DNA of 64,000 bases from Cryptomeria japonica (GCF_030272615.1 NC_081412.1:474493657-474557656); one strand, 5' to 3'. Shown: positions 48,001-58,790, numbered from the stretch's first letter. The notes: a model not told the origin generated them from the sequence alone. Program-made: numbers and translations.

Positions 48001-50025
48001 TTCTAGCCATCCCTTAATCGGGTGATCCCTTAGCATACATCTCTTTCATGTTGGCATATTGTGAACCAGTATGAGGACATGATGACATTGTATGTTGTCA
48101 TCGATGTCAATATGTTGAAGAAGAGAGAACAAAGTATGTTACCAAGAATCGGTATATGTGAGAACCGATATAACATAGTAAACCGATATATGTGCCAAAG
48201 TGAAGCAGTGTGTTTGTTCAAGGTGAACCGACATGTGGTTATGGGAACTAGTAAATGGAAGCTTTGTATGACTACCGGTTGGTAGTCTCAACTTCAGGGT
48301 TTCCGGTTGAAGTGCCTCAAGCCTGTGTGACTCAATCGGTGACTTTGTGTGATCAGTTAGCATTGTAATGAAGAATAGATCATGTTACCATGATAGCCTT
48401 GTGCACATGAAGGAGATTGTCCCTTTCTACCTCGAGAATGTGTGAAGTCTGTAAACGGTGATAACGCGTGATGGGTTATTATCCTCCATGAAATCGATGG
48501 AAAATGAACGATGGAGAATGTCTTGAGATTGGTTCAAGACTGTTGCATTTAATGCAATGTGCTCAATGGTCAGGATTGAACTATTTGAATTGCTCAACCT
48601 AACAGGTTTAGGGTTTAGGGTTTATGCTACCGACTTATCTGTTTCCTATAAGGTCGATGTTGTGTTTCTTTCTGAGGTTGTTGGCAAAAGTTGTGTGTGA
48701 GTATCCAAGTGAAGAGATACATGATTCTTGCCAGACCAAAAGAGAGAAGTGATACCTACAGAGTGTAAGTGCAGAAGGTGAAGAGGAGCTAAAGCGGATC
48801 TGTATTGGCATTAAGTGTTGTTACTAGATCATTGTAATACTTGTTGATCTCTAACCACTTCAACAGTTGGGAGATCCCTTAACAAGGTAGCTTTAACCAG
48901 CTTACTATAAATCCTTTAACAGGGTGACTCAAAACCATTGAGTTCTTGAAATCATCTAACAAGGTAACCTTTAACAGGGTTTAACCCTTAATCGAGTATT
49001 CTAGCCATCCCTTAATCGGGTGATCCCTTAGCATACATCTCTTTCATGTTGGCATATTGTGAACTAGTATGGGGACATAATGACATTGTATGTTGTCATC
49101 GATGTCAATATGCTGAAGAAGAGAGAACCAGTATGTTACCAAGAACCGGTATATGTGAGAACCAATATAACATAGTAAACCGATATATATGCCAAAGTGA
49201 AGCAGTGTGTTTGTTCAAGGTGAACTAACATGTGGTTATGGGAACTAGTACATGGAAGCTTTGTATGACTACCGGTTGGTAGTCTCAACTTTAGGGTTTC
49301 CGGTTGAAGTGCCTCAAGCCTGTGTGACTCAATCGGTGACTTTGTGTGATGAGTTAGCATTGTAATGAAGAACAGATCATGTTGCCATGACAACCTTGTG
49401 CGCACGAAGGAGATTGTCCCTTTCTACCTCGAGAATGTGTGAAGTCTGTAAATGGTGATAATGCGTGATGGGTTATTAGCCACCATGAAATCGATGGAAA
49501 ATGAATGATGGAGAACGTCTTGAGATTGGTTCAAGACTGTTGCATTTAATGCAATGTGCTCAATGGTCAAGATTGAATTGTTTGAATTGCTCAACCTAAC
49601 AGGTTTAGGGTTTAGGGTTTATGCTACCAACTTATCTGTTTCCTATAAGGTCGATGTTGTGTTTCTTTCTGAGGTTGTTGGCAAAAGTTGTGTGTGAGTA
49701 TCCAAGTGAAGAGATACATGATTCTTTCCAGACCAAAAGAGAGAAGTGATACCTACAGAGTGTAAGTGCAGAAGGTGAAGAGGAGCTAAAGCGGATCGGT
49801 ATTGGCATTAAGTGTTGTTACTAGATCATTGTAATACTTGTTGATCTCTAACCACTTCAATAGTTGGGAGATCCCTTAACAAGGTAGCTTTAACCGGCTT
49901 ACTATAAATCCTTTAACAGGGTGACTCAAAACCATTGAGTTCTTGAAGTCCTCTAACGAGGTAACCTTTAACAGGGTTTAACCCTTAACAGGGTATTCTA
50001 GCCATCCCTTAATCGGGTGATCCCT
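45021..50025 (+). repeat. Five tandem ~1-kb units: amplified 5' LTR segment of element B
   Basis: Units begin at 45021, 46018, 47015, 48030 and 49028 (lengths 997, 997, 1,015, 998, ~998). Each begins with 19 bp of element A gag (ttagcatacatctctttca), then TGTTGGCATA and about 978 bp of LTR up to GGGTGATCCC. The third unit has an extra ~18 bp (TTAACCAGGGTTTAACCC repeated near 47965-47995). The 3' LTR has this segment once and without the gag bases. The units differ from each other by scattered, mostly transition, changes. Confidence 0.95.
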
Positions 50026-50531
50026 AACAGGATCAGTTCCTAACAAAACCTATTGTATTAGTCTTTAATCGGACAAGGATCCTAATAGAGCGGGCTTCTA
50101 AAGAGTTCAAAAATAGTTTATGGGTATTCATCCCCACCGTGGTTTTTCCCAGTTGGCTTTCCACATGAAAAATTTATGTGTCATGTGTGGTGTTATTCAT
50201 GTGATGGTTTAAGTGATTTGTGTGTGAAGGTAAATCATGTTAATCTAGTTGTTTATATATCTGTGATGATAGATTACATTTTCATGCACTAGGGTGAAAT
50301 GGAAATGAAATATTAGATTGTATGAAAAGATAAGTGTCAACCAGTTTATGCTTATCTCAGTTATTCTGGGTTTTGCCGGTTGTACTCTTTTTAAGACCGG
50401 TGTTACTATTTGTCTGTCAAAGCACAGTGTCAGCTGACAAACTGGTTTAGGATTGTGTTTTTGTCTGTACTAATTTAACCCCCCCCCTCTCAGTACCAGT
50501 TTGGTACTATCCGTTCATCATTGAGTTATCA
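49047..50531 (+). repeat. Full-length 5' LTR copy of element B (last array unit plus U5)
   Basis: TGTTGGCATA to GAGTTATCA, 1,485 bp, matching the 3' LTR (1,480 bp). The terminal part has a C-tract (AACCCCCCCCCTCTCAGT near 50478). Contains TTTAGGGTTTAGGG near 49604 and degenerate CCTTTAACAGGGTGA-type short repeats (49870-50050). Confidence 0.9.
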
Positions 50532-50532
50532 A

Positions 50533-50545
50533 TTGGTATCAGAGC
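50533..50545 (+). other. Primer-binding site of element B
   Basis: TTGGTATCAGAGC, an exact plant initiator-Met tRNA PBS, one base after the LTR end. Confidence 0.9.
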
Positions 50546-50600
50546 ATCCTCTAGGTCCTCTATGTTATAAGCTTAATCGCTTGAGGAAAAGATCCCAGTC

Positions 50601-51638
50601 TAATGATGAAGAGGGAAGGTTGAAAGTTCAACAGAGATAATTTTAGTATATGGAAGAAAGAATGAATATATACATCAGAAGCATGGGTGGTCAACACTGG
50701 AGCTATGTTGAGAATGCCTATGTAGCCCCTACTGGTACTCTCATCGATGACCAAAAGAGAGAGATGCAGGAGAATGGGCAAGTCATGAAAGCCCTAATTA
50801 GTAGTTTATCTGACATTGAGTTTATTGATGTCCAAGATAAAGTAAATCCCAAAGAGTATGGGATACTCTTGAAAATATCTATGGCAGTGATGAGCATGTA
50901 AAACAAGCTAAGGAAGAAAGCCTTAGAGGGAAGTTTGAAGACATGCAGATGGTTGAAGGAGAGACCATTCAACAGTATGGAATTAGAGTCAAAACTATTG
51001 TTGGAGATATCAAGAGTACAGGTAGTAAAATGGAAGATTCCACCGTGGTAAGCAAAGTCCTGAGATCCTTATTACTGGTCTATGCAATAAGGGTTGTTGA
51101 TATTTAGGAGTTGAGATCAATAGACAAGACTAAGGTATCCCAGGACTCCATTATTGCAAAGTTGATAGCCTATGAGCTAAATAGTTTTGATGGCAGTGTT
51201 CAAAAGACTGAATCAGCTTTTAAAGATTCTGTTGTGCCATCCAGAAAAGGAAAAGAAGCTAGCATTAGTGGTGAACCAAGACAGAGCAGAGAAATGGATG
51301 ATGAGGAGATTCTGATGGCATTTGAAGCTCTTCTTGCCAAGAAACTTCCTAAAGGAACCGGTAAATACAGAGGTAAGCTCCCTTTGAAATGCTTTTCTTA
51401 TAACCAGATAGGACATATTGTTGTAAATTGTCCTAATGGTGACAACAAGGATAAACTGGAAAGGTTCAAGAAATTCAAAGGAGGAAACTGGAGAAACTGT
51501 TTTGTGGTAGTTGATGAAGGTGTCATAGATGAGGAGTCAGAAGATGAAGAAAATAGAGATATTGTGTTTGTTGCTGGTAAGGAAGATGTGTTAGACAAGA
51601 AGGCTCTTGTCTCCCGCTTTGATAATTCCAATGAGTAG
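50601..51638 (+). pseudogene. gag: Element B copia gag
   Basis: Starts at ATGATGAAG (50601) and carries at least a TGA near 50619 and single-base shifts near 50655 and 50855. Recognisable parts: WKERMNIYIRS-like N terminus, then VWDTLENIYGSDEHVK read in the shifted frame, QQYGIRVKTIVGDIKS, a TAG near 51105, then the open piece 51111-51638. The latter has CFSYNQIGHIVVNC, a zinc knuckle whose second Cys is Tyr, and an acidic tail. It would form the particle and bind RNA. Ends at TAG 51636-51638, directly before the protease site. Confidence 0.8.
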
Positions 51639-51916
51639 ATTATTGATAGTGGTTGTTCTCACCATATGACTAGTGACTAGAGCAAGTTTCTCTCCTTGGA
51701 AGAGTATGATGGTGGTGTGGTTCACTTTGGTAATGATGCACCATGTATGGTCAAAGGTAGAGGGTCCATCTCTCTGAATGGAAAGAGTAGTGCTGACAAT
51801 GTGTATTGGGTTGATGGTCTAAGACACAACCTTCTAAGTGTTGCCCATCTGATGATAGAGGTCTCACTCTGAAATTCAAGAATGGAGTATGCAGAATCAA
51901 AGGAAAGAATGGTGAA
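51639..51916 (+). pseudogene. pol: Element B copia protease
   Basis: IIDSGCSHHMTSD at 51639-51677 is the Asp-Ser-Gly active site with Cys-x2-His; a TAG follows at 51678. Then KFLSLEEYDGGVVHFG, KGRGSISLNGKSS and LRHNLLSVAHL, ending near a frame change at about 51850. Confidence 0.8.
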
Positions 51917-53000
51917 TTGGTGGCCACCGGCATGCAGACCAAAGGTAACCTATTTCAGCTAAATGCAAATATAAGTACATATCTTATGGCTAAATTTGAT
52001 GAAAGCTGGATATGGCATAGGAGACTCTGCCATGTAAACTTTGCTAACATTGTGAAGATCAATAAGATCAAGGTAGTTAGAGGGTTCCCAGTGATGAGAA
52101 AATCAGAAAATACCTTGTGCAAAGAGTGTCAACTAGGGAAAATGTCTTCCTCAACCTTTAAAGGTAAACCTTTCACTGCTAACAATTTTCTTGATCTTGT
52201 GCATACTGATTTGTGTGGTCCTATGAAAACTAGGAGTGTGCAGGGTGATAGGTACTTCATGATTCTCACTGATGACTGCTCAAGAATGATGTGGGTCACA
52301 TTTTTGAAAGATAAGTCTGAAGCTTTTGTAAAGTTCAAAGCTTTCAGAGCATTAGTGGAGAAGGAAAGCGGTAAAAGGATCAAGTGCCTGAGAACTGATC
52401 AAGGAGGGGAATTCACTTCCGGTGAATTCAACAAGTACTGTGAAGAACATGGCATCAAGAGGCAACTGTCTGCCCCTCAGATTCCACAACAGAATGGCCT
52501 AGCAGAGAGGAATAATTGGACTGTGGTTGAAGCAGCTAGAACTATGTTGATTCAAGGAAAGGTAGCTCACACCTTTTGGAGAGAAGCGGTGAGCACTACA
52601 ATCTACACAATGAACCAGGTACTCATCAAGAAAGGTAAGGATAAAACTTCTTATGAGTATTGTACTGGTAAGACACCTGTGGTTAGCTACTTTAGAGTGT
52701 TTGGTAGCAAATGTTACATCAAGAGGAGCGAACACCAGAGCAAATTTGATGCGAAATGTGATGAGGGAATATTCCTAGGGTATTCCACCAAGAGCAAAGC
52801 TCTCAAGTGTTTCAATAATAGGACTCAAAGAATTATGGAAAGCATCAATGTAAGAGTTGATGAAACCTCTAAGAAAACTGAGGAAACTAGCAGTGAGCAA
52901 GCGGTAAATGAACTGGTTGTAACCTTCTGGGAACCGGTTGTCAGTCAACCAAGTACCAGTAATAGTGTTCCTACACCAGTAGATGTAGATGCTGATACTG
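51917..53000 (+). pseudogene. pol: Element B copia integrase
   Basis: Part of an open piece running 51917-53380. Zinc finger: WIWHRRLCHVNF ... TLCKECQLGK (HHCC). Core: VHTDLCGPMKT (Asp, ~52205), LRTDQGGEFTSGEF (Asp, ~52395) and QQNGLAERNN (Glu, ~52500), so the DDE triad is present. C-terminal part: FWREAVSTTIYTMNQ, FRVFGSKCYIKR, DEGIFLGYSTKSKA. An acidic stretch with DADTDGDEDEEEKQ follows as the linker to RT. This is the best preserved coding part of B; a Trp in ERNNWTV replaces the usual Arg. Without the gag/protease breaks upstream it would be a plausible enzyme. Confidence 0.9.
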
Positions 53001-54034
53001 ATGGAGATGAGGATGAAGAAGAAAAGCAAGAGAAATCTATCAAGACCATTCCTCGGTATGTCAAGTTGAATCATGATCCTAAGCAGATCATAGGAGATAA
53101 GGATGCAGGAATCCTTACAAGAAGAAAGTTCAGAGAAAACTCATGTATGATCTCTGAATTTGAGCCTAAATCATTCAAAGAGGCACATAAAGATGAAGAC
53201 TGGTTCAAGGAAATGGAAGAGGAACTTGACCAGATAGAGAGAAATGGCACATGGTCTTTGGTACCCAGACTAGAGCATAAAAATGTCATTGGTACCAAAT
53301 GGATTTTCAGAAATAAGTTGAATGAGGATGGCACAGTGATTAGAAACAAAGCCAAACTAGTGTGTAAAGGATATGCCTAAGAAGAAGGAGAAGGCTATGG
53401 AGAAACCTTTGCTTTTGTAGCCAGATTGGAAGGAGTTCGTATGCTTCTTGCATATGTAGCTTTTAAAGGATTCAAAGTATATCAAATGGATGTAAAATCT
53501 ACATTCCTAAATGGTTTTCTTGAAGAGGAGGTGTATATAGAGCAACCAGATGGGTTTTCCCTATCTGAAGATAGTAGCATGCTGTGTAGGCTACATAAAG
53601 CCTTATATGGTCTAAAGCAGGCACCTAGAGCATGGTATGAACACCTGCACTCCCATCTTGTGAAGATTGGATTTGAGAGAACAAGCGAAGATAGCAATAT
53701 CTACTTGAAGTCTGAAGGAGATCAGATCTTGATTTGTGAGGTATTTGTTGATGACATTATCTTTGGTGGAGATGACAAGATGAGTCATGAGTTTGTAGAT
53801 GAGATGAAGAAAGAGTTTGAGATGTCACTCATAGGGGAGATTAAGTTCTTCATTGGACTGCAGATTCAACAGATGAAAGATGGAATCTTTATCACTCAGT
53901 CCAAGTATGTCAAAGAGGTGTTAAAGACCTTTGGCATGGAAGATAGCAAACCGGTTGGTACACCAATGGTGACTGGTTGTAAACTATCCAAAGAGGATGA
54001 CTCAGCATTGATTGATGAGAAGGAATACTGATCA
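53001..54034 (+). pseudogene. pol: Element B copia reverse transcriptase
   Basis: EPKSFKEAHKDEDWFKEMEE and WIFRNKLNEDGTVIRNKAKL lead into the palm. A TAA at 53378-53380 follows CKGYA, where relatives have Gln. The frame resumes: VYQMDVKSTFLNG (first catalytic Asp, ~53485), LYGLKQAPRAWYEH, then the FVDD box at 53744-53755 and LIGEIKFFIGLQI. A TGA near 54029 interrupts before SMIDKLHY. FVDD is one of the usual copia variants of YVDD. Apart from the two stops the frame is continuous. Confidence 0.9.
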
Positions 54035-54695
54035 ATGATTGATAAGTTGCATTATGTAGTGCATAGCAGACCAGATATTGTACATGCAGTTGGCATTACT
54101 GCAAGGTTCCAGAAAAGTCTAAGAGAATCTCACTTGGTTGCAGTCAAGCAGATTCTTAGGTATCTGAAGGGAACTATTGATTATGGATTGTGGTATCCAT
54201 ATAGCAAGGATTTCAACTTGAAAGTATTCACAGATGCTGATTGGGCAGGTAACATGGATGACCGGAAGAGCATAACCGATGGTGCTTCTTTCTCAGTGGT
54301 AGTCTGGTCTCATGAATGAGTAAGAAGTAGAGTTGTATCTCTCAGTCTACAATGAAAGCAAAGTATGTTGCAGCTTTTATGAACTGCACTCAAACAATTT
54401 GGATGAAGCATGTATTAAATGGCTTCAAAGTTCTTGTATCTGAACTGGTAAGTATATTTTGTGACAATACTAGTGCAATTAACATCTCCAAGAATCCAAT
54501 TTTACATTCTAGAACCAAGCACTTTGAGCTTAAGTATCATTTCTTGAGGGAAAAGGTTTAGAACAAAGAGATTGCATTAGAACATGTTTCCAGTAAGGAG
54601 CAGTTAGCAAACATATTCACCAAGCCTCTCCCAAAGGCTACATTTATGTACATAAGAGGTGAATTAGGGGTGATGCCCCTTCAGGAGGTAAACTA
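54035..54695 (+). pseudogene. pol: Element B RNase H and pol C terminus
   Basis: SRPDIVHAVGITARF, then the RNase H core VFTDADWAGNMDDRKS (first Asp, ~54235), SLSTMKAKYVAA (Glu changed to Lys, ~54352), FCDNTSAINI (Asp, ~54460) and RTKHFELKYHFLRE. It ends with KEQLANIFTKPLPKATF and LGVMPLQEVN at TAA 54693-54695. Stops near 54319 and 54559 and a frame change between 54319 and 54352 break it. The Glu-to-Lys replacement would remove an active-site residue. Confidence 0.85.
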
Positions 54696-54789
54696 AAGGT
54701 ATATGCTCCACATCAGTCAAGTATTGCATAGTCAAATTTTTCTTCAAGATTGATGTGTTGAAGGATGCTACTCCTTAGGGGGAGAAGCA

Positions 54790-54962
54790 TAATGGAACAG
54801 GGAAGCTTGTGCCTCCACTTTGGCATTGTTGTCAAAGGGGGAGAAGATGTGAAGTGGAGAAGACATCTGCGGAAGTAGAGAAGATATCTGTAGAAATTGG
54901 GGGAGAAGATGTGAAGCAGAGAGATATCTTTGTATATTGCCATCAATGCCAAAGGGGGAGAT
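54790..54962 (+). other. Multiple polypurine tracts of element B
   Basis: Four G-rich purine runs: AGGGGGAGAAG (~54778), AAAGGGGGAGAAG (~54835), TGGGGGAGAAG (~54898), and the last, AATGCCAAAGGGGGAGA, directly before the LTR. Blocks of gatgtgaagyrgaga are repeated between them. Confidence 0.75.
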
Positions 54963-56442
54963 TGTTGGCATTATGTGAACCAGTATGGGGACATGATGAC
55001 ATTGTATGTTGTCATTGATCTCAATATGCTAAAGAAGAGAGAACCGGTATGTTACCAAGAACCGGTATATGTGAGAACCGGTATAACATTGTGAATCAGT
55101 ATATGTGCCAAAGTGAAGCGGTGTGTTTGTTCAAGGTGAACTAGCATGTGGTTATGGGAACCAGTACATGGAAGCTTTGTATGACTACCAGTTGGTAGTC
55201 TCAACTTCAAGGTTTCCGGTTGAAGTGCCTCAATCCTGTGTGACTCAATCGGTGATTTTGTGTGATGAGTTAGCATTGTAATGAATAACAAATCATGCTG
55301 CCACGACAACCTTGTGCGCATGAAGGATCTTGCATGAAAGAGATTGTCCCTATCTACCTTGGGAATGTGTGAAGTCTATAAACGGTGGTAAGGCATGATG
55401 GGTTATCAGCCGCCATGAAATCAATGGAAAACGAATGATGGAGAACATCTTGAGATTGGTTCAAGACTATTGCATTTAATGCAATGTGCTCAACGGTCAG
55501 GATTGAACCATTTGAATTACTCAACCTAACAGGTTTAGGGTTTAGGGTTTATGCTACCGACCTATCTGTTTCCTATAAGGTTGATGTTGTGTTTCTTTCT
55601 GAGGTTGTTGGCAAAAGTTGTGTGTGAGTATCCAAGTGAAGAAATACATGATTCTTGCCAGACCAAAATAGAGAAGTGATACCTACGAAGTGTAAGTGTA
55701 GAAGGTGAAGAGGAGCTAAAGCGGATATGCATTGGCATTGAGTGTTGTTACCAGATCATTGTAATACCTGTTGATCTCTAACCACTTCAACAGTTGGGAA
55801 ATCCCTTAATAGGGTAGCTTTAACCGACTTACTATAAATCCTTTAACAGGGTGACTCAAAACCATTGAGTTCTTGAAATCCTCTAACAAGGTGATCTTTA
55901 ATAGGTTTTAACCCTTAACCGGGTGATCCCTAACAGGATCGGTTCCTAACAGAACCTATTGTATCAGTCTTTGACCAGACAAGGCTCCTAATAGAGCGGA
56001 CTTCTAAAGAGTTCAAAAACAGCTTGTGGGTATTCATCCCCACCGTGGTTTTTCCCAATTGGGTTTCCACATGAAAAATCTGTGTGTCATGTGTGGTGTT
56101 ATTCATGTGATGGTTTAAGTAATTTGTGTTTGAAGGTAAATCATGTTAATCTAGCTATTTATATATCTTTGAAGATAGATTACCTATTCATGCACTAGGG
56201 TGAAATGGAAATGAAGTATTAGATTGTATGAAAAGATAAGTGTCAACCGATTTATGCTTGTCTCAGTTATTTTGGGTTTTGCCGGTTGTACTATGTTTAA
56301 GACCGGTGTTACTGTTTTTCTGTCAAAGCACAGTGTTTGGTGACAAACTGGTTTAGGATTGTGTTTTTGTCTATACTGATTCGCCCCCACCCCCCCCGTC
56401 TTAGTATTGTTTTAGTACTATCCGTTCATCATTGAGTTATCA
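54963..56442 (+). repeat. 3' LTR of element B
   Basis: 1,480 bp, TGTTGGCATT to GAGTTATCA, with a single copy of the segment amplified in the 5' LTR. Contains TTTAGGGTTTAGGG near 55536 and the C-tract near 56386. Confidence 0.95.
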
Positions 56443-56447
56443 TTTCC

Positions 56448-57145
56448 AATCTATCTTCTATTTACCAAAGGTAGATGCTTTAAATGTAGTCTCAGTTTTA
56501 GTAACACTCTGATCACCAAGTCCTTCAAGTTCAAAAGCAGTCAATTTCCCAAGTAATGTATCTCTGGTCACAGGGGTCCTTGACATTTTCTAGGTCATCG
56601 ATAGCAATAGCCTTCATCTTGTAAGATGGAGGTAGAACTCTTAGAACTTTTGACACTATCTCATCTTCATTAATAGATCCACTACAGTATTTGATACCCA
56701 TGACAATCCCATTGACTCTATCCATGAGAGAACTTATCTTTTCATCTTCTTCGATCTTTAAAGTTTCATATCTTACCTGGAAACCTTCAAGTTTAGCAAT
56801 TTTCACAGCCTAGTCACCTTCATAAAGAGTTTCAAGATTTGTCCAGATTAGCTTAGCATTATCCAACTCTATGGCATTCAATAGCTTTTCTTCAGATAGG
56901 GAACTCAACAATGCTTTGTTTTCTCTCACATTATTTTCATCTCTCTTCTATTCATCAGCAAGTGTCAGTGTTGCAGAATTAGGATCATGAGGTATATGCC
57001 CTTTCTCCACTATCTCCCAAACTTCAGCTCCAAGACATTTGAGATGAATCTTCATTCTCTCCTTCCATATTTTGTAATTTGTACCATCAAATCTGGGACT
57101 CTCCTTTCGGTAAGGATTGAATGTAGAACTTGATGTAGTTGCCAT
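56448..57145 (-). pseudogene. gag: Element A gag N-terminal part
   Basis: ATG at 57143-57145 (M-A-T-T-S-S-S). Reads FDGTNYKIWKERMKIHLKCL, then LADE and a stop near 56948; coding similarity continues leftwards (open piece 56806-56531 with MKIAKLEGFQVRYETLKIEE, LPPSYKMKAIAIDDLENV). This is a UBN2-type copia gag. In the shifted frame, FELEGLGDQSVTKTE follows near 56520 up to the insertion point of B at 56447. The rest of gag lies at 44702-45039. Confidence 0.8.
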
Positions 57146-57186
57146 TGGATCTCCTCAAGCAATTAAGCTTTTGTAGAGAGGACCTT

Positions 57187-57199
57187 GCTCTAATACCAA
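57187..57199 (-). other. Primer-binding site of element A
   Basis: Minus strand TTGGTATTAGAGC, one base from the LTR CA end; initiator-Met type with one change. Confidence 0.8.
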
Positions 57200-57200
57200 T

Positions 57201-58440
57201 TGTTGGAATTCATTGATACCGGTAGTAAATTGAGAGGGGGGCTGAATCAGTTTACTCACAAGTACAACAATTAATTCAATTATAAACCTTATACCAGAGC
57301 ACAACTCAATGAAAAATATAACATGAAAGCACAACCCATATAGAAACAATATTTTGACGTGGAAAACCCAAAAAGGGAAAAATCACAGTGGGAAACCCTA
57401 CCCACAATCAGATGAATACTCTGCAGTTTTATTATGAATAATTATAATGGTGTCTGCACTTGTAGAAAGGCCAATAGCCTAGAGCATATTTCTCATCATA
57501 AAGGGAAGCTCACTGACTTACATAAACATAGAACTACAATCTGGAAAGAAATGAACTGTGAAAGTAGCATCTACTAATGCCTGATACAGTTTTTGTTAAG
57601 CACCGATGTCTTCTCTGCAATACAAAACCTTTCCAACCTTCTCCTGAATGATATGACTTTATTCACACATAATCCTTTCTCTGATAATGCAGACAACCAT
57701 CCATAACCATTGATCCATGACCAATTACATGAATAAGTCACCTATAAATACAGTTCATCAACCTTATGGATAAGGTCAGCTAAACCCTAGACCCATAAAC
57801 CCATAATTATAAAAATTATCACATGATACCACTAGAGAAATATTATGATTTACATTACATAGCATGGACCTAAATCAAGTAACCAAACAATTATATCTAT
57901 TGAGAATTCTGCTAAGACCAAAATCCAACACGCTTCACTTGTCAATAGAAACCCTCAGTGAAAGTTTTATTGGATCCAAATAGGACCACCATAACAACAT
58001 GCTATCCAATGCAAAGTCATCAAACACTCAGGATATGATCAAGAAGTACCTTCAACATGAGAGAAACTAATTCCATAAACTGGACCCAAAATCCATTGAC
58101 CAAGTCACCAAAACAACATATCTGTAAAGCTAACTGAGAACACCAGAAGTCGATAAAGCCAAAAGTTAGACGGGAAAGCCAAGATTGAGCCGGTAAAGGC
58201 ACAAACCAACCAGTAACTGGAAATACCAAAATCAATAACCAAATCATGAAACCACCAAAACATAGCAAGCATATAACCATTAGAATAAGCATCCAAAACC
58301 GATTACAGAGATCTGATCATACCGGATCAGAATCATGGCCAAAACCAAGATGATCACCAAGACTAACTAGAATAGATCCAACTAGGATACAATGTTGACA
58401 TCAATCACAACACTTAACAAAATCCAACATATTGCCAATA
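57201..58440 (-). repeat. 5' LTR of element A
   Basis: 1,240 bp, TGTTGGAATTC to ATTGCCAATA (final CA mutated to TA on the + strand). A TATA-like TATTTATAGG on the minus strand lies at 57741-57750. Uninterrupted counterpart of 32671-34770. Confidence 0.9.
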
Positions 58441-58445
58441 GGTAG

Positions 58446-58790
58446 TGCATCTAGACCATGTGAACTAATAAATGCTTGTAATGGACAGTGTCACCTTGGA
58501 CAAACATTTTTATAGTTGCAAGCATGATTTAACATGCAATCATTGTTCACCACCCTACTCAACTAGAACCAATAAATAGGAATTAGTCAACTAACTAATC
58601 TTGGCTATCACTTATGCTAATTGTATACTGACTCGGTAAAGAAGCATAATTGTGTCTAGGTTTGAGAACTTCTATCTAACCACTCTAGGTTTACACTTCA
58701 TTGTTATGTATGATTATGGATAGTTACCATTCACAACATATCTATGTTACTTCAATCGATTTAATAGTTGTAGATTTCAACTAGCATCAT
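58446..58790. other. Anonymous sequence flanking element A
   Basis: AT-rich, no gene or repeat seen; ends in the 15-bp duplication shared with the SINE flank. Confidence 0.4.

Larger units (their letters stand above)
45040..56442 (+). mobile_element. Element B: Ty1/copia retrotransposon with amplified 5' LTR, inserted in A gag
   Basis: Flanks TTTCA (45035-45039) and TTTCC (56443-56447) are a 5-bp duplication with one change. 5' LTR region 45040-50531, PBS 50533-50545, gag, protease, integrase, RT, RNase H, several PPT-like tracts, 3' LTR 54963-56442. Integrase precedes RT (copia). The multiple PPT-like tracts and the LTR C-tract suggest a Sirevirus-like group, which is tentative. All domains are present, but gag and pol carry shifts and stops. 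Confidence 0.9.
32671..58440 (-). mobile_element. Element A: Ty1/copia retrotransposon, RT-deleted, hosting three insertions
   Basis: Target-site duplication GGTAG lies at 32666-32670 and 58441-58445. LTRs are 32671-34770 (including solo LTR E) and 57201-58440. The PBS (57187-57199) and PPT place it on the - strand. Reading leftwards: gag, zinc knuckle, protease, integrase, then a tail in which RT and most of RNase H are missing. Element B sits in gag, C in integrase and E in the 3' LTR. Removing them leaves roughly 5.7 kb. Integrase before RT and the DSG protease with GAG-pre-integrase define Ty1/copia. Confidence 0.9.

Noticed and set aside
45021-50025. CRISPR or classical satellite array
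   Set aside because: Unit length (~1 kb), content (LTR plus gag flank) and position within a retrotransposon show a duplicated LTR segment.
45129-55321. An 89-codon minus-strand ORF (starting M-H/R-T-R-L-S-W) repeated in B LTR units and in the 3' LTR
   Set aside because: It lies inside a non-coding LTR, antisense to B, and is repeated only because the LTR segment is. Copies differ by stops and by substitutions that do not look protein-conserving.
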